Assembly (NCBI GenBank): GCA_049510055.1
Contig: JBEKZI010000002.1
Coordinates: 1 to 64,000 of the forward strand
DNA from: JALHTV01 sp049510055
GTDB lineage: Bacteria > Planctomycetota > Phycisphaerae > SM23-33
Direction of reading: 5' to 3'
DNA: 64,000 nt
Position 1 is the first letter of the stretch, and every line of letters begins with the position of its first letter. The notes beneath the pieces were generated by a model. It had not been told where the DNA came from. It worked only from the letters and a program-made list of their open reading frames with translations, and made no database searches. Of the stretch, positions 8,554 to 17,039 are shown piece after piece. A program made the translations under genes and the position numbers.

Positions 8554-11073
8554 ATGGACCCACCGCAAGGCGGCGTACCGAAGGGCCGCGCCCGGCTGCA
8601 CCGTGCGCCGCTGGCGCCCGTGGCCGCGGCGATGATCCTCGGCATCGTCGCCGGGCGGTACCTTCCCTTTTCGATGGGGCTGTGGGCGGTGGTCGGCGGG
8701 GCGGCGTTGGCGACGGCGGCGGTGGGGCTGTGGCGGCCGCACCTGCACCAGCTTTCCGTCGCGGCAATTCTCGTCGCCGTGGCGGCCTTTGGGGCCGTGA
8801 ACGTGGGGCTGGACTACTTCACCGCCGCCAGCGACGACGTCCTGACGTACACCGCCCCCGGCGACATCCTGGCCACGCTGCGGGGCCAGATCGTCAGCTC
8901 CCCGGCCGTCTGTGAAGACGATCCGCCGCCGGCCTACGGCTATCGCCGTCCGCCCCAGACGCAATTCGTCCTGCGCGCCCGGCAATTGCGCACGGGGGAC
9001 GCTTGGCGGCCCGTCAGCGGGGAGGTGGCCGTGAGCATTCACCAGCTTGACGACCGTCTGTCGGCCGGCCAGCAGGTGGAGGTGATGGGCTGGCTGGGCC
9101 GGGTGCGCGGGCCGGACAATCCCGGCCAGTACGACTGGGCCGCCGCGGCCCGGTGCCACGGTACGCCGGTGCGATTGGCCGCCCCGGGCGTGGAGTCGGT
9201 CAGCGTGCTGGATGGCGGCCCGCGGTCGTGGGCCGCACGTGCCTATTGGCAGGTCCGCACGGCGGCGCGACGCCACCTGGCCGACTGCGGCGACGAGCGA
9301 ACCAGCCAACTCATCAACGCGCTGATCATCGGGGATCGCTCGCCGGCCCTGCGGACGCTCAGCCGCACGATGATGCGGGCAGGCGTCATCCATTACCTGT
9401 GCATCTCCGGCTCGCACCTGGCGATATTTTTGGGCTTCGTCTATCTGCTGTGCCGCGTGCTGACCTTGTCACCGCGCCGCTCGGCCGTCGTGGTGCTGAC
9501 GGTCTTGGCGGCGTACATGATCCTGGCCGAGGTGCGGGCGCCGCTGGTCCGCTCGGCCGTCATGGCTGCGGCGCTGTGCCTGGCCACGATCGCCGGCCGG
9601 CCCCACGCGGCCTTCAACGCCCTGGCTGCGGCCACCGTCTTGGTTCTGGCGGCCGCGCCGATGGACGTGTTCGAGCCGGGCTTTCAGCTCAGCTTCGGCA
9701 TCGTGGCGGCGTCGCTGACCTTTTTCTCCCCCGTCAAGGCGATGCTCTTCGGCCGCTGGCTGGCCGTGCGCGGGCTGAAAGTCTTCCGCGACAAGGACCG
9801 CCTGCGGCGCTGGTGGAATTACAACGCCGCGGAATGGGGCATGAACGCGGCGGTCATCGCCCTGATTGCCTACGTCGTCTCGGCCCCCCTGGTGGCGTAT
9901 CACTTCCATTTCTTCAGCCCCTACGCGGCACCCTTGATCTTGCTGCTGGGGCCATTCGTCACGGCCGTGCTAGTGCCGGGGTATGTCTCGCTGGCGCTGG
10001 CCTGGCCGATGCCGAACCTGGCGTACTCGTTCGGCCAGATCGCCGCCGCCGCGGCCGACGGCCTGGCGTGGGCGGTGGGGGCGATGGAACGCCTGCCGGG
10101 CTTGAGCTTTGATCTTCGCGACGTGAGCATCGGCTGGGTGCTGCTGTGCTATGCGACCGTGGCGGCGATATTGGCGGCCCGGAAAATCCGCTTCGGGCGC
10201 GTCTTGGCAGCGGCGGCCGTGGTGGTGCTCGTGGCGGCGACGGTCTATAGCCAGCGCACCAGCCCGCCGGCCGGCCGGGCGGAGCTGAACGTGCTGTCGG
10301 TGGGCGCCGGCCAGTGCGTCGTGCTCCGCACGCCGTCGGGAAAAACGGTCCTGTTCGACGCTGGCACGCGGAGCGGCTTTGACGCCTACGAGCAGGTCCT
10401 GGGCCCGTTCCTCCGCCACCAGCGCCTGCCGGCCCCGACCGTGGCCTTCGTCTCGCACGCCAACGTGGACCATTTCAACGCCCTGGCCGGCGCGTTCGGG
10501 CGGCGGCTGCAACGCGTTTTTGTCAACGAATCGTTCGGCACTGCCGCGGCGGGGGCGTCGGAGGCTTTCGGGAGCGATTGGCGTTTTCTGGCGGACTTGC
10601 AGAAGGGCGGCGTGTCAGTGGTTTGCCTCTCGGCCGGCCAGAAGGTGACGCTGGACGACCGCACGACGGTGGAGGTGCTTTGGCCGCCGCCGGGCCGGGA
10701 GGGCCTGAACGTCAACGACACGTCGCTGGTCCTGCGGATTACTTGCGACGGCGCGAGCGTTCTGCTGCCGGGAGACATCCAGACCGTCGGCCAGGAGGCC
10801 CTCGCCTCGGCCACGGCGGTCAAGGCCGACGTGCTGATGCTGCCGCATCACGGCTCCTGGCGGCCCAGCGTGGAGGCTTTCGTCCAGGCCGTCGCGCCAA
10901 AAATAGTGCTGGCGAGCTGCGCGAGGGAACCTTATGGGCCGGCAATGCTGGAGGAACCGGCGGAGTTCTACGACCGTCTCCGCAGGACCTGTCGGTACTA
11001 TTCCACGCCCCGCCACGGATGGATTGAAGTCCGCTTCGGCGGCGGGCCGGTGGAAGTCCAAACGATGCGGTAG
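8554..11073 (+). CDS. comEC: ComEC/Rec2 family DNA-uptake channel
   Basis: The ~839-residue membrane protein has all three ComEC parts. An N-terminal DUF4131-type OB-like region lies at roughly residues 60-220. The 'Competence' transmembrane block follows, with the signature 'ALIIGDRS', 'HYLCISGSHLAIF' and 'YNAAEWGMN'. A C-terminal metallo-beta-lactamase-like domain starts near residue 575. That domain carries 'SHANVDHF', 'LLPGDIQ' and 'LMLPHHGS'; the second His of HxHxDH is Asn, a change tolerated in this family. ComEC carries single-stranded DNA across the inner membrane during natural transformation. The ATG at 8554 was chosen over the GTG at 8458 because of the hairpin in between. No other com genes are nearby. 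Confidence 0.92.
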   Translation: MDPPQGGVPKGRARLHRAPLAPVAAAMILGIVAGRYLPFSMGLWAVVGGAALATAAVGLWRPHLHQLSVAAILVAVAAFGAVNVGLDYFTAASDDVLTYTAPGDILATLRGQIVSSPAVCEDDPPPAYGYRRPPQTQFVLRARQLRTGDAWRPVSGEVAVSIHQLDDRLSAGQQVEVMGWLGRVRGPDNPGQYDWAAAARCHGTPVRLAAPGVESVSVLDGGPRSWAARAYWQVRTAARRHLADCGDERTSQLINALIIGDRSPALRTLSRTMMRAGVIHYLCISGSHLAIFLGFVYLLCRVLTLSPRRSAVVVLTVLAAYMILAEVRAPLVRSAVMAAALCLATIAGRPHAAFNALAAATVLVLAAAPMDVFEPGFQLSFGIVAASLTFFSPVKAMLFGRWLAVRGLKVFRDKDRLRRWWNYNAAEWGMNAAVIALIAYVVSAPLVAYHFHFFSPYAAPLILLLGPFVTAVLVPGYVSLALAWPMPNLAYSFGQIAAAAADGLAWAVGAMERLPGLSFDLRDVSIGWVLLCYATVAAILAARKIRFGRVLAAAAVVVLVAATVYSQRTSPPAGRAELNVLSVGAGQCVVLRTPSGKTVLFDAGTRSGFDAYEQVLGPFLRHQRLPAPTVAFVSHANVDHFNALAGAFGRRLQRVFVNESFGTAAAGASEAFGSDWRFLADLQKGGVSVVCLSAGQKVTLDDRTTVEVLWPPPGREGLNVNDTSLVLRITCDGASVLLPGDIQTVGQEALASATAVKADVLMLPHHGSWRPSVEAFVQAVAPKIVLASCAREPYGPAMLEEPAEFYDRLRRTCRYYSTPRHGWIEVRFGGGPVEVQTMR

Positions 11074-11140
11074 CCGGCGGCGATTGCTTTCGCGGCGGGG
11101 CGGCCCTATGCTGCCGGGCCAGAATGAGAAAGGTTCGACG

Positions 11141-11821
11141 ATGAGCGTCGACTATTGCGTCGTGAGCATCGGGACGCTGTCCCACAACAAGCTGTGGGGC
11201 GAGAACGTCCCCGTTCGCACGGCCCACGCGACCACGACGCTGGTCCGCGACGGCAAGCGGGCGATCCTGGTGGACCCGTCCCTGCCGGTGGCGGCCCTGG
11301 CGGCGCGGCTTGGCGAGCGGACGGGCCTGGCCGTCTCGGCCGTGACGGACGTGTTCTGCACGACGCTTCGGCCGGTGCATCGTCGCAGCCTGGAAGCCTT
11401 TGCCCATGCCCATTGGTGGTGCAGCCAGGCCGAGCTGGAGGCCTACCGCGGCCACCTGGAAGACCTTCGGGCGTCGGCCGGGCGCCTCAACGACGAGCAA
11501 AACAAGCTGGCCGAGGAAGACCTCAAGCTCCTGGGCCGATTTCACGCCGCGCCGGACAAGTTCACCGAGCAGGTGCACTTGTATCCGCTGGCCGGGCCGT
11601 CGGTCGGCTCGGCCGGCCTGCTGCTGACGCCCGCCACCACGACCGTCGTGATTGCCGGCGACGCCGCGCTGACGGCCGACCACGTCCAGCGAGGCATGGT
11701 CTGGGAAGGCAGCCACGACGTCGAGGCGGCGGCGGAGTCTTTCCGCGACCTGCTGGAGATCGCCGACCTGATCATCCCCGGCCACGACAACCTTATGCTT
11801 TCACCGGGGCGATTGATTTAG
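11141..11821 (+). CDS. metallo-beta-lactamase-fold protein with degenerate metal site
   Basis: The 226-residue protein has the MBL-fold plan: an early strand pair ending in 'ILVDPSLP', a central 'VTDVFCTT', a late 'VVIAGDAALTADHV' and a C-terminal 'DLIIPGHDNLML'. Where active members have T-H-x-H-x-D-H, this one reads 'TLRPVHRR', so the four ligand positions are occupied by Leu, Pro, His and Arg. The downstream Asp (IAGDA) and His (IPGHD) remain. A conventional dinuclear zinc hydrolase is therefore unlikely; a mononuclear, altered or binding-only role is possible. The ATG at 11141 is preceded by GAGAAAGG. It stands between comEC and the CorC-like pair, all on the plus strand. Confidence 0.75.
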   Translation: MSVDYCVVSIGTLSHNKLWGENVPVRTAHATTTLVRDGKRAILVDPSLPVAALAARLGERTGLAVSAVTDVFCTTLRPVHRRSLEAFAHAHWWCSQAELEAYRGHLEDLRASAGRLNDEQNKLAEEDLKLLGRFHAAPDKFTEQVHLYPLAGPSVGSAGLLLTPATTTVVIAGDAALTADHVQRGMVWEGSHDVEAAAESFRDLLEIADLIIPGHDNLMLSPGRLI

Positions 11822-11913
11822 GCGGCCATTTCCCGCAAAATCCCTTCCGCGCCGATGGATAGAACACGCTCACTTCAAGACGGCTTCGGTCTGGCCGGTC
11901 AGGGAGGCACCCC

Positions 11914-13185
11914 ATGACCTGGCCGGAAGTGCTCGCTTCCCACGCCTGGAAGCTGATCCTGTTGGTGCCGCTGCTGGCGGGTTCGGCCTTTTTCAGCGGC
12001 AGCGAGACCGTGCTTTTCAATCTCAGCCGGCTCCAGCTTTATCGCCTGGGGCAGGGGCGGCGGCGGGGGCGGATGGTGGCCTCGCTGATGCGCCGCCCGC
12101 GCCGCGTGTTGAACACCCTGCTGCTGGGCAACATGTGCGTGACCGTGTCCTACACGGGCATCGCGGCGGTGACGATTCTGGCCCTGGAGGAGGCGGGTTT
12201 GTCCGACTGGGCGACGGTGGTCGCCTCGGTCGCCTCGCTGCTGGTGCTGATCCTGTTCGGCGACGTCCTGCCCAAGATGGTGGCCCTGGCGGTCGGGCCG
12301 CGTCTGGCGGTGCCGGTGGCCGTGACGATCACCATCGTTGAGCGGGCGGCCGCGCCGGTGCTGTGGGTTCTGGAGAAGGTCCTGATCGGGCCCCTGACGC
12401 GCCTGGTGGCGCCGCTGCCGACGGGCGCCGGCGACATCACGGCGGAGGAACTGGCCGTGCTGCTGGACCTTTCGGCCAAGCGCGGCGTCATCGATCGCGA
12501 CGTCAACGCGCTGCTCCAGGAGATTGTCGCCCTGACCGACATTCGCGTGGCCGACATCATGGTGCCGCGCGTGGACATGCTGGCCTACGACGTGGACGGC
12601 GACTCGGCCAAGCTGATCGAAATGTTTACCACCACGCGGCTGCGAAAAATTCCCGTGTACGAAAAAGACGTCGATCACGTCCTGGGCGTCATCCATGCCA
12701 AGCAACTGCTGCTGAATTCCGCCACGCCGCTGCGACAGCTCGTGGCCAAGGTGCCGTTCGTGCCGGAGGCGGCCAACGTGGAGCGGCTGCTGCTTCAGTT
12801 CCGGGTCACGCGCACGCAGATGGCCGTCGTCGTGGACGAATACGGCGGCACGGCGGGGCTGGTGACGCTGGAGGACGTGATGGAGGAAATCGTCGGCGAG
12901 ATTCCCGATTCCCGCCGGGCCGTCGGCGCCGCCGTCCAATACCTCGGCGAGGAGGAGTATCTGCTGGACGGCGACCTGGCCATCCACGAGTGGGAGCAGG
13001 CCTTCCGGATCGATCTGTCCAGCCGGCGGATCAGCACGGTGGGCGGGTTCGTCCTGTCGCTGCTGGGCAGGATTCCCCGCGAAGGCGAACAGGTGGAGTA
13101 CCGCAACCTGCGGTTCACGGTGGTGTCCATGCGCCGGCGCCGGATCGACAAGCTTCGCCTGCGACTGTTGGGGAGGCGGGCATGA
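11914..13185 (+). CDS. CNNM/CorC (hemolysin C-like) transporter-associated protein, full-length
   Basis: The 423-residue product has an N-terminal DUF21/CNNM membrane domain (about 15-150, 'AGSAFFSGSETVLFNLSR' to 'LFGDVLPKMVAL'). A CBS pair follows (about 205-335, starting 'RVADIMVPRVDML', with 'VVVDEYGGTAGLVTLEDVMEEI' split over its second repeat), and then a C-terminal CorC_HlyC domain (about 345-420, 'VGGFVLSLLGRIPREGE'). Homologues are implicated in magnesium/cobalt efflux or tolerance. The 'SGSET' motif at the first membrane helix is the conserved ion-site region of CNNM proteins. The ATG follows GGGAGG. Its stop overlaps the start of the next paralogue by four bases. Confidence 0.92.
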   Translation: MTWPEVLASHAWKLILLVPLLAGSAFFSGSETVLFNLSRLQLYRLGQGRRRGRMVASLMRRPRRVLNTLLLGNMCVTVSYTGIAAVTILALEEAGLSDWATVVASVASLLVLILFGDVLPKMVALAVGPRLAVPVAVTITIVERAAAPVLWVLEKVLIGPLTRLVAPLPTGAGDITAEELAVLLDLSAKRGVIDRDVNALLQEIVALTDIRVADIMVPRVDMLAYDVDGDSAKLIEMFTTTRLRKIPVYEKDVDHVLGVIHAKQLLLNSATPLRQLVAKVPFVPEAANVERLLLQFRVTRTQMAVVVDEYGGTAGLVTLEDVMEEIVGEIPDSRRAVGAAVQYLGEEEYLLDGDLAIHEWEQAFRIDLSSRRISTVGGFVLSLLGRIPREGEQVEYRNLRFTVVSMRRRRIDKLRLRLLGRRA

Positions 13186-14180
13186 TCGCGATGGCCTCCA
13201 TCACGGCGTGGATAGGCTGGCTGACGGTGCTGGCCGCGTGCGTGGCGACGGCGGGCGTGCTGGCCGGCATGGAGACCGGCATCTACGTGCTCAACCGCAT
13301 CCGCCTGGACCTGCGGTGCGAGGCCGGCGGGGCGGCCGCCAGGAAATTGCGCTCGATGCTGGATCGCCCCAATCATCTGCTGGCCGTGCTGCTGGTGGGC
13401 AACAACATCGCCGTGTACTGGGCGACGTTTGCCATCAGCGCCCTGCTGGTGCTGGCCGGCCACGGCGGCGGGGTGGAGTTGAAAACCCTGGCCATCGCGG
13501 CGCCGCTGATGCTGGTTTTCGGCGAGAGCGTTCCCAAGAACGTTTTTCAACGCCTGGCCGAGTCGCTCACCTATCGCCTGGCCTGGCTGCTGGCGGCTAT
13601 CGATATCCTTTTGACCTCTCTTGGCCTGGTGCCGCTGGTGAGGTGGGTCTCGCAGTTGCTGTTCGATGCCCTGGGCATCAAGCAGGCCCAGCGCCGGCCG
13701 CCAGGGCGGGAAGGCCTGGCGGCGGTCATGGCTGAGGGACACGCCAGCGGCGCCCTGACGCACATTCAGTCGGTCATGGCCGATCGGGTCATGAACATCG
13801 CCGACGTGCGCCTTAAGGACGTGATGATCCCGATGGCGCGGGTCCACGCCGCCGCGGCCGGCGCCGACTGCACGCAACTGCTCGCCCTGATCGCCGAGGT
13901 GAACCATTCCCGCCTGCCGGTGGTGGATGCCGCAGGCCGGGTCACGGGCATTCTGGACGTGCTGGACGTCCTGACCTGCCGCGGGCCGGCCCTGCCGGCG
14001 GATCGGATCCGCGTGCCGCTGGTGCTGTCCAGCGAGCAGGGCGTGACCGACGCGCTGTACGAAATGCAGCGGCGCAATGCGCACATGGCCGTCGTGGCCG
14101 CAGCGGATGGATCGCACCTGGGCATCGTCACGATCAAGGACCTTGTCGAGGAGATTGTGGGCGAGCTGGAGGCCTGGTAA
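13182..14180 (+). CDS. CNNM/CorC-like paralogue lacking the C-terminal CorC_HlyC domain
   Basis: This ~332-residue paralogue shares the DUF21 domain ('AGMETGIYVLNRIRLDL', 'VFGESVPKNVF') and the CBS pair ('RLKDVMIPMARVHA' through 'HLGIVTIKDLVEEIVGELEAW') with the gene before it. It stops exactly after the second CBS unit, so the acidic C-terminal transporter-associated domain is missing. The first motif reads GMET instead of GSET. The ATGA overlap with the upstream gene suggests matched production, perhaps as a heterodimer, since CNNM/CorC proteins dimerise through their CBS modules. Inner membrane; substrate unproven, likely a divalent cation. Confidence 0.88.
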   Translation: MIAMASITAWIGWLTVLAACVATAGVLAGMETGIYVLNRIRLDLRCEAGGAAARKLRSMLDRPNHLLAVLLVGNNIAVYWATFAISALLVLAGHGGGVELKTLAIAAPLMLVFGESVPKNVFQRLAESLTYRLAWLLAAIDILLTSLGLVPLVRWVSQLLFDALGIKQAQRRPPGREGLAAVMAEGHASGALTHIQSVMADRVMNIADVRLKDVMIPMARVHAAAAGADCTQLLALIAEVNHSRLPVVDAAGRVTGILDVLDVLTCRGPALPADRIRVPLVLSSEQGVTDALYEMQRRNAHMAVVAAADGSHLGIVTIKDLVEEIVGELEAW

Positions 14181-14186
14181 GGGGCG

Positions 14187-15689
14187 TCAGGGGAGGGGCT
14201 TTGGGTTCGTCGGAGCGCCGAGGGAATCCACCAGCATGCGGCAGACGGCGTCTTGGACCTCGTGGGCCTTTTGGGACGAGGGGGTGCCGTTGACCAGGAT
14301 CGAGAAGGCGATGGCGGGCTTGCCGGCCTCGTCCAGCACGTAGCCGCTGAGGGCGGACACGCCGGCAATGTAGCCGGTCTTGCCCAGCACGCGCCGCTTA
14401 TAAGGGGGATTCTCCAGGCGGCGCTGCATCGTGCCGTCCGCGCCGCTGACGGGCAGAGAGTCCACGAAGATATCCGCGTCCGGCCGGCGGAGCACCGCGG
14501 CCAGCAGGTTGGCCATGAGGGCGGGACTGACCTGGTTGCCGCGAGACAGGCCGCCGCCGTCGCGGACGACCAAGCCGGCGGTGTCCAGGCCGTAGGCGTC
14601 GTGCAGGGTCTGGATCAGCAACGCGGCGCTGGTGGGCCACGTGCCGTTGCCGGCGCGGAGGAAGAGGCATTCGGCCGCCATGTTCAGGCTTCGCTTGTTC
14701 GCCCGCTGGAGGGCGACGGCCAGTGGCGTGGTCGTCTGGGTGATTTCCTGGGCCTTGCTCCAATCCACCGAAGCGTATTCGGCCGTGCGGATCGTCCCGC
14801 CGAGCTCCACGCCGCCCAGCGCCAGCCGGTCGGCCAGGACTCTGCCTAGCAGCATGGGCGGGTTGTTGCAGGCCACGCTGACCGGATCATTGCCGCCGCG
14901 GGCGACCTCGCCGGTGAGGATCAACGCCGACTCGTCCTCGGTGGACCGTCCCGACCAGGTCTGCTTTTTGCCGAGCTTGACCTGATTGGTGATCTTGATG
15001 AAGCGGCTGGCCGGCTGCACGGACGCCATGGCCTGGCCGTCGGCGACCGCGAAGGTGATGTCGAAGCAGTTGTTGTTGAAGTTCAGCCCGGCCACCGGGG
15101 CGGCGTACCAGCGGGTCCACTGGGCCTGGGGCCAGTCGCCGTGGCGGTAGGCCGGCCAGGGAATCGTCGAGCACAGCACCAAGTCGCCGGCGATTCGGCC
15201 GCCGACCTTGCTTTTGATCTCCGCGGCCCAGCGGTCCAGCTCGGTGTAGACGGTCTTGCCCTCCTCCGCCGCGATCACCGGATCGCCCAGCGTCGGGTCG
15301 CCGTCGCCGCTGACGAGGATGTCATCGCCCAGCCGCCAGACGGTGGTGGTGAAGTGGAAGTCCTTGCCCAGCCACGCCATCGCAAAGGCCGAGGTCAGAA
15401 GCTTCTGGTTGCTGGCGGGGACCAGCGGCGTGGCGGCGTCGACGTCCAGGATCATCTGGCCAGTTCTCACGTCGACGGCGGCGATGCCCACCTTGGCCCC
15501 GCTGATGCTGACGCGAAACTCCTGCACCAGCGCCGTGGCCTGCTGCGAAAGCGTGCCTTCCTGCGCGCGGGCCAGACCGGCCCAAAGCACGCCGGCGCCC
15601 AAGGCCGCCCAGACCGTCGCGCGGAGGATTGCATGGCGGCCTCGGCTGCCTTTGCGTGCCTTGATGTCCATCCGTCTCGACGTATCCAT
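14187..15689 (-). CDS. D-alanyl-D-alanine carboxypeptidase/endopeptidase, PBP4 (DacB) family
   Basis: This periplasmic penicillin-binding protein trims or cleaves peptidoglycan cross-links. The 500-residue product starts with a basic region and a hydrophobic signal segment ending near 'GLARAQ' (residue ~43). The serine-peptidase motifs are present: SNQK (S93-K96), 'SLNMAAE' (SxN) about two thirds along, and 'LGKTGYIAG' (KTG) near residue 435. The large insert between the first two motifs is typical of the S13/PBP4 class. Two in-frame ATGs exist (15689 and 15671); both leave the signal peptide intact. It converges with the CorC pair, ending 6 bases from the end of that operon, and is transcribed divergently from the PilZ gene. 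Confidence 0.93.
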   Translation of the reverse strand: MDTSRRMDIKARKGSRGRHAILRATVWAALGAGVLWAGLARAQEGTLSQQATALVQEFRVSISGAKVGIAAVDVRTGQMILDVDAATPLVPASNQKLLTSAFAMAWLGKDFHFTTTVWRLGDDILVSGDGDPTLGDPVIAAEEGKTVYTELDRWAAEIKSKVGGRIAGDLVLCSTIPWPAYRHGDWPQAQWTRWYAAPVAGLNFNNNCFDITFAVADGQAMASVQPASRFIKITNQVKLGKKQTWSGRSTEDESALILTGEVARGGNDPVSVACNNPPMLLGRVLADRLALGGVELGGTIRTAEYASVDWSKAQEITQTTTPLAVALQRANKRSLNMAAECLFLRAGNGTWPTSAALLIQTLHDAYGLDTAGLVVRDGGGLSRGNQVSPALMANLLAAVLRRPDADIFVDSLPVSGADGTMQRRLENPPYKRRVLGKTGYIAGVSALSGYVLDEAGKPAIAFSILVNGTPSSQKAHEVQDAVCRMLVDSLGAPTNPKPLP

Positions 15690-15743
15690 TGTACTTTGTT
15701 CAGCCGGCGGCCCGGCCGTGTAGTGCCCGCCGCCGGATGTGGC

Positions 15744-15749
15744 TATAAT
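15744..15749 (+). promoter_or_regulatory. -10 box TATAAT ahead of the PilZ gene
   Basis: A perfect TATAAT lies 44 bases before the ATG at 15793. No convincing -35 hexamer is found 16-18 bases upstream ('tagtgc' is the best). Its position makes the upstream in-frame GTG at 15739 an unlikely start. Confidence 0.45.
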
Positions 15750-15792
15750 ACCAACCCAGCCGGCAGTTGGTAGCTATGCTGAGGTTGCGGCC

Positions 15793-16116
15793 ATGGATAA
15801 TACGCAAAAAACGGACCGCAGGCGACATCAGCGGCATCCCCTCGTCGCCGGCGTGCGGTTCCAGCACGCTCCTTCCGCCAGCGAGTTTCCCGGCCGGGCG
15901 GTGGACATCTCCGACGGCGGCATGCTCATGTACGTTCCGGTCTCGGCGCCCGTCAAGGCCGGCCAGCCCATCCGCCTGACGCTCCGCGGCGTCCGCACCA
16001 AGCAGTTCGGCGGCCTGAGCGACAAGACGCTGGACGCCCGGATCGTCCACGTCCAGCGGGAAGGCCTGCTGGTGACCGGCAAGGTGGCCATCGGCGTGGA
16101 GTTCCTCCAGGCCTGA
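15793..16116 (+). CDS. PilZ domain protein, single-domain
   Basis: The ~107-residue protein is almost entirely one PilZ domain, a receptor for the second messenger cyclic di-GMP. The ligand signature is present: an N-terminal Arg cluster 'RRRHQRHPL' and, about 35 residues on, 'VDISDGGMLM', matching [D/N]xSxxG. Single-domain PilZ proteins usually work by docking to motility, adhesion or polysaccharide machinery; no partner is encoded next to it. The start at ATG 15793 is preferred over GTG 15739, which lies upstream of the -10 box. It stands alone between the divergent dacB-like gene and cdsA. Confidence 0.88.
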   Translation: MDNTQKTDRRRHQRHPLVAGVRFQHAPSASEFPGRAVDISDGGMLMYVPVSAPVKAGQPIRLTLRGVRTKQFGGLSDKTLDARIVHVQREGLLVTGKVAIGVEFLQA

Positions 16117-16181
16117 AAACGCCGGACCGATGCGGCCGGCACCCAATGGACTTTCATCCGTCCGGTGCGCCTAATACGCCT

Positions 16182-17039
16182 ATGAAGACGAGAATCCTTT
16201 GGGGAGCGGTCATGATCGCCGCCATTGCGGCGGTGCTTTATGGGGATTGGCGGCTCGGGCAGTCGCCGGCCGTGCGCGATTGGGCCGGCGGGCTGCCGCT
16301 GGCGGGGCTGGTCCTGTGCATCATGCCGGCGGCCTTTTGGGAAGTTTCTCGCCTGGCCCGCGGCGCGGATTTAGGCGTCCTGCCGGTTTCCGGATTCCTG
16401 AGCACAATCGGCCTGGGGCTGTGGCCTTATTGGGGCCGGCTGCTGTGGCCGCAGGGAGGCGCCGCCGGTCTGGTGGCCGTGGCGGGGCTGGCGATGCTGC
16501 CGATCTTCGCCGAGCAGATGATCCGCTTCCGCACGGCTGAGGCCGTGCGGCGGATCGCGGCGACCGCGATGGCGGTGCTGTACCTGGGCGCCGGCGCGGC
16601 GGCGATTTTGTCAATCCGCATGACCTGGGGTGTGCCGGCGCTGGTGCTGTTCCTGGCGGCGGTGAAGTTCACCGACATGGGGGCCTACTTCACCGGCCAC
16701 GCCATCGGGCGGCACAAGCTCATTGTCTGGCTGTCGCCGGGCAAGAGCTGGGAAGGGCTGGCCGGGGGCCTGGCGGCGGCGGTGCTGGCGAGCGTGGTGT
16801 TGGCGTGGGTTTTGCGATTGCCCTGCACGGCCGGGGGGGCGGCGGTCTTCGGCGTGGTCATGGGGGTGGCGGGGCAGTTCGCCGACCTGTGCGAGAGCCT
16901 GCTGAAGCGGTCGGCCCAAGTCAAGGACAGCGGCGCGGTGGTGCCGGCATTCGGCGGCGTGCTGGACATTCTGGATTCGCTGCTGCTGGCGGCCCCGCTG
17001 GCCTGGGTGCTCATGAGCGTGGCGGTGCATGCGGGGTAG
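16182..17039 (+). CDS. cdsA: phosphatidate cytidylyltransferase
   Basis: The polytopic enzyme (~285 residues) makes CDP-diacylglycerol from phosphatidic acid and CTP, the branch point of phospholipid synthesis. About eight hydrophobic segments are visible. The C-terminal CDS signature reads 'SLLKRSAQVKDSG' then 'PAFGGVLDILDSLL'. In the textbook form this is H-G-G-x-x-D-R-x-D; here the His is Phe and the Arg is Ile, while both Asp residues and KR..KD are kept. The ATG at 16182 (MKTR) fits best; an upstream in-frame ATG at 16146 would add 12 polar residues. Its 3' end overlaps the convergent MMPL gene by 29 bases. Confidence 0.9.
   Translation: MKTRILWGAVMIAAIAAVLYGDWRLGQSPAVRDWAGGLPLAGLVLCIMPAAFWEVSRLARGADLGVLPVSGFLSTIGLGLWPYWGRLLWPQGGAAGLVAVAGLAMLPIFAEQMIRFRTAEAVRRIAATAMAVLYLGAGAAAILSIRMTWGVPALVLFLAAVKFTDMGAYFTGHAIGRHKLIVWLSPGKSWEGLAGGLAAAVLASVVLAWVLRLPCTAGGAAVFGVVMGVAGQFADLCESLLKRSAQVKDSGAVVPAFGGVLDILDSLLLAAPLAWVLMSVAVHAG

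Noticed and set aside
12795..14117. Long minus-strand open frame opposite the CorC-like genes
   Set aside because: Same GC-driven shadow; composition is arginine/glutamine-heavy, and both plus-strand genes are clear family members.
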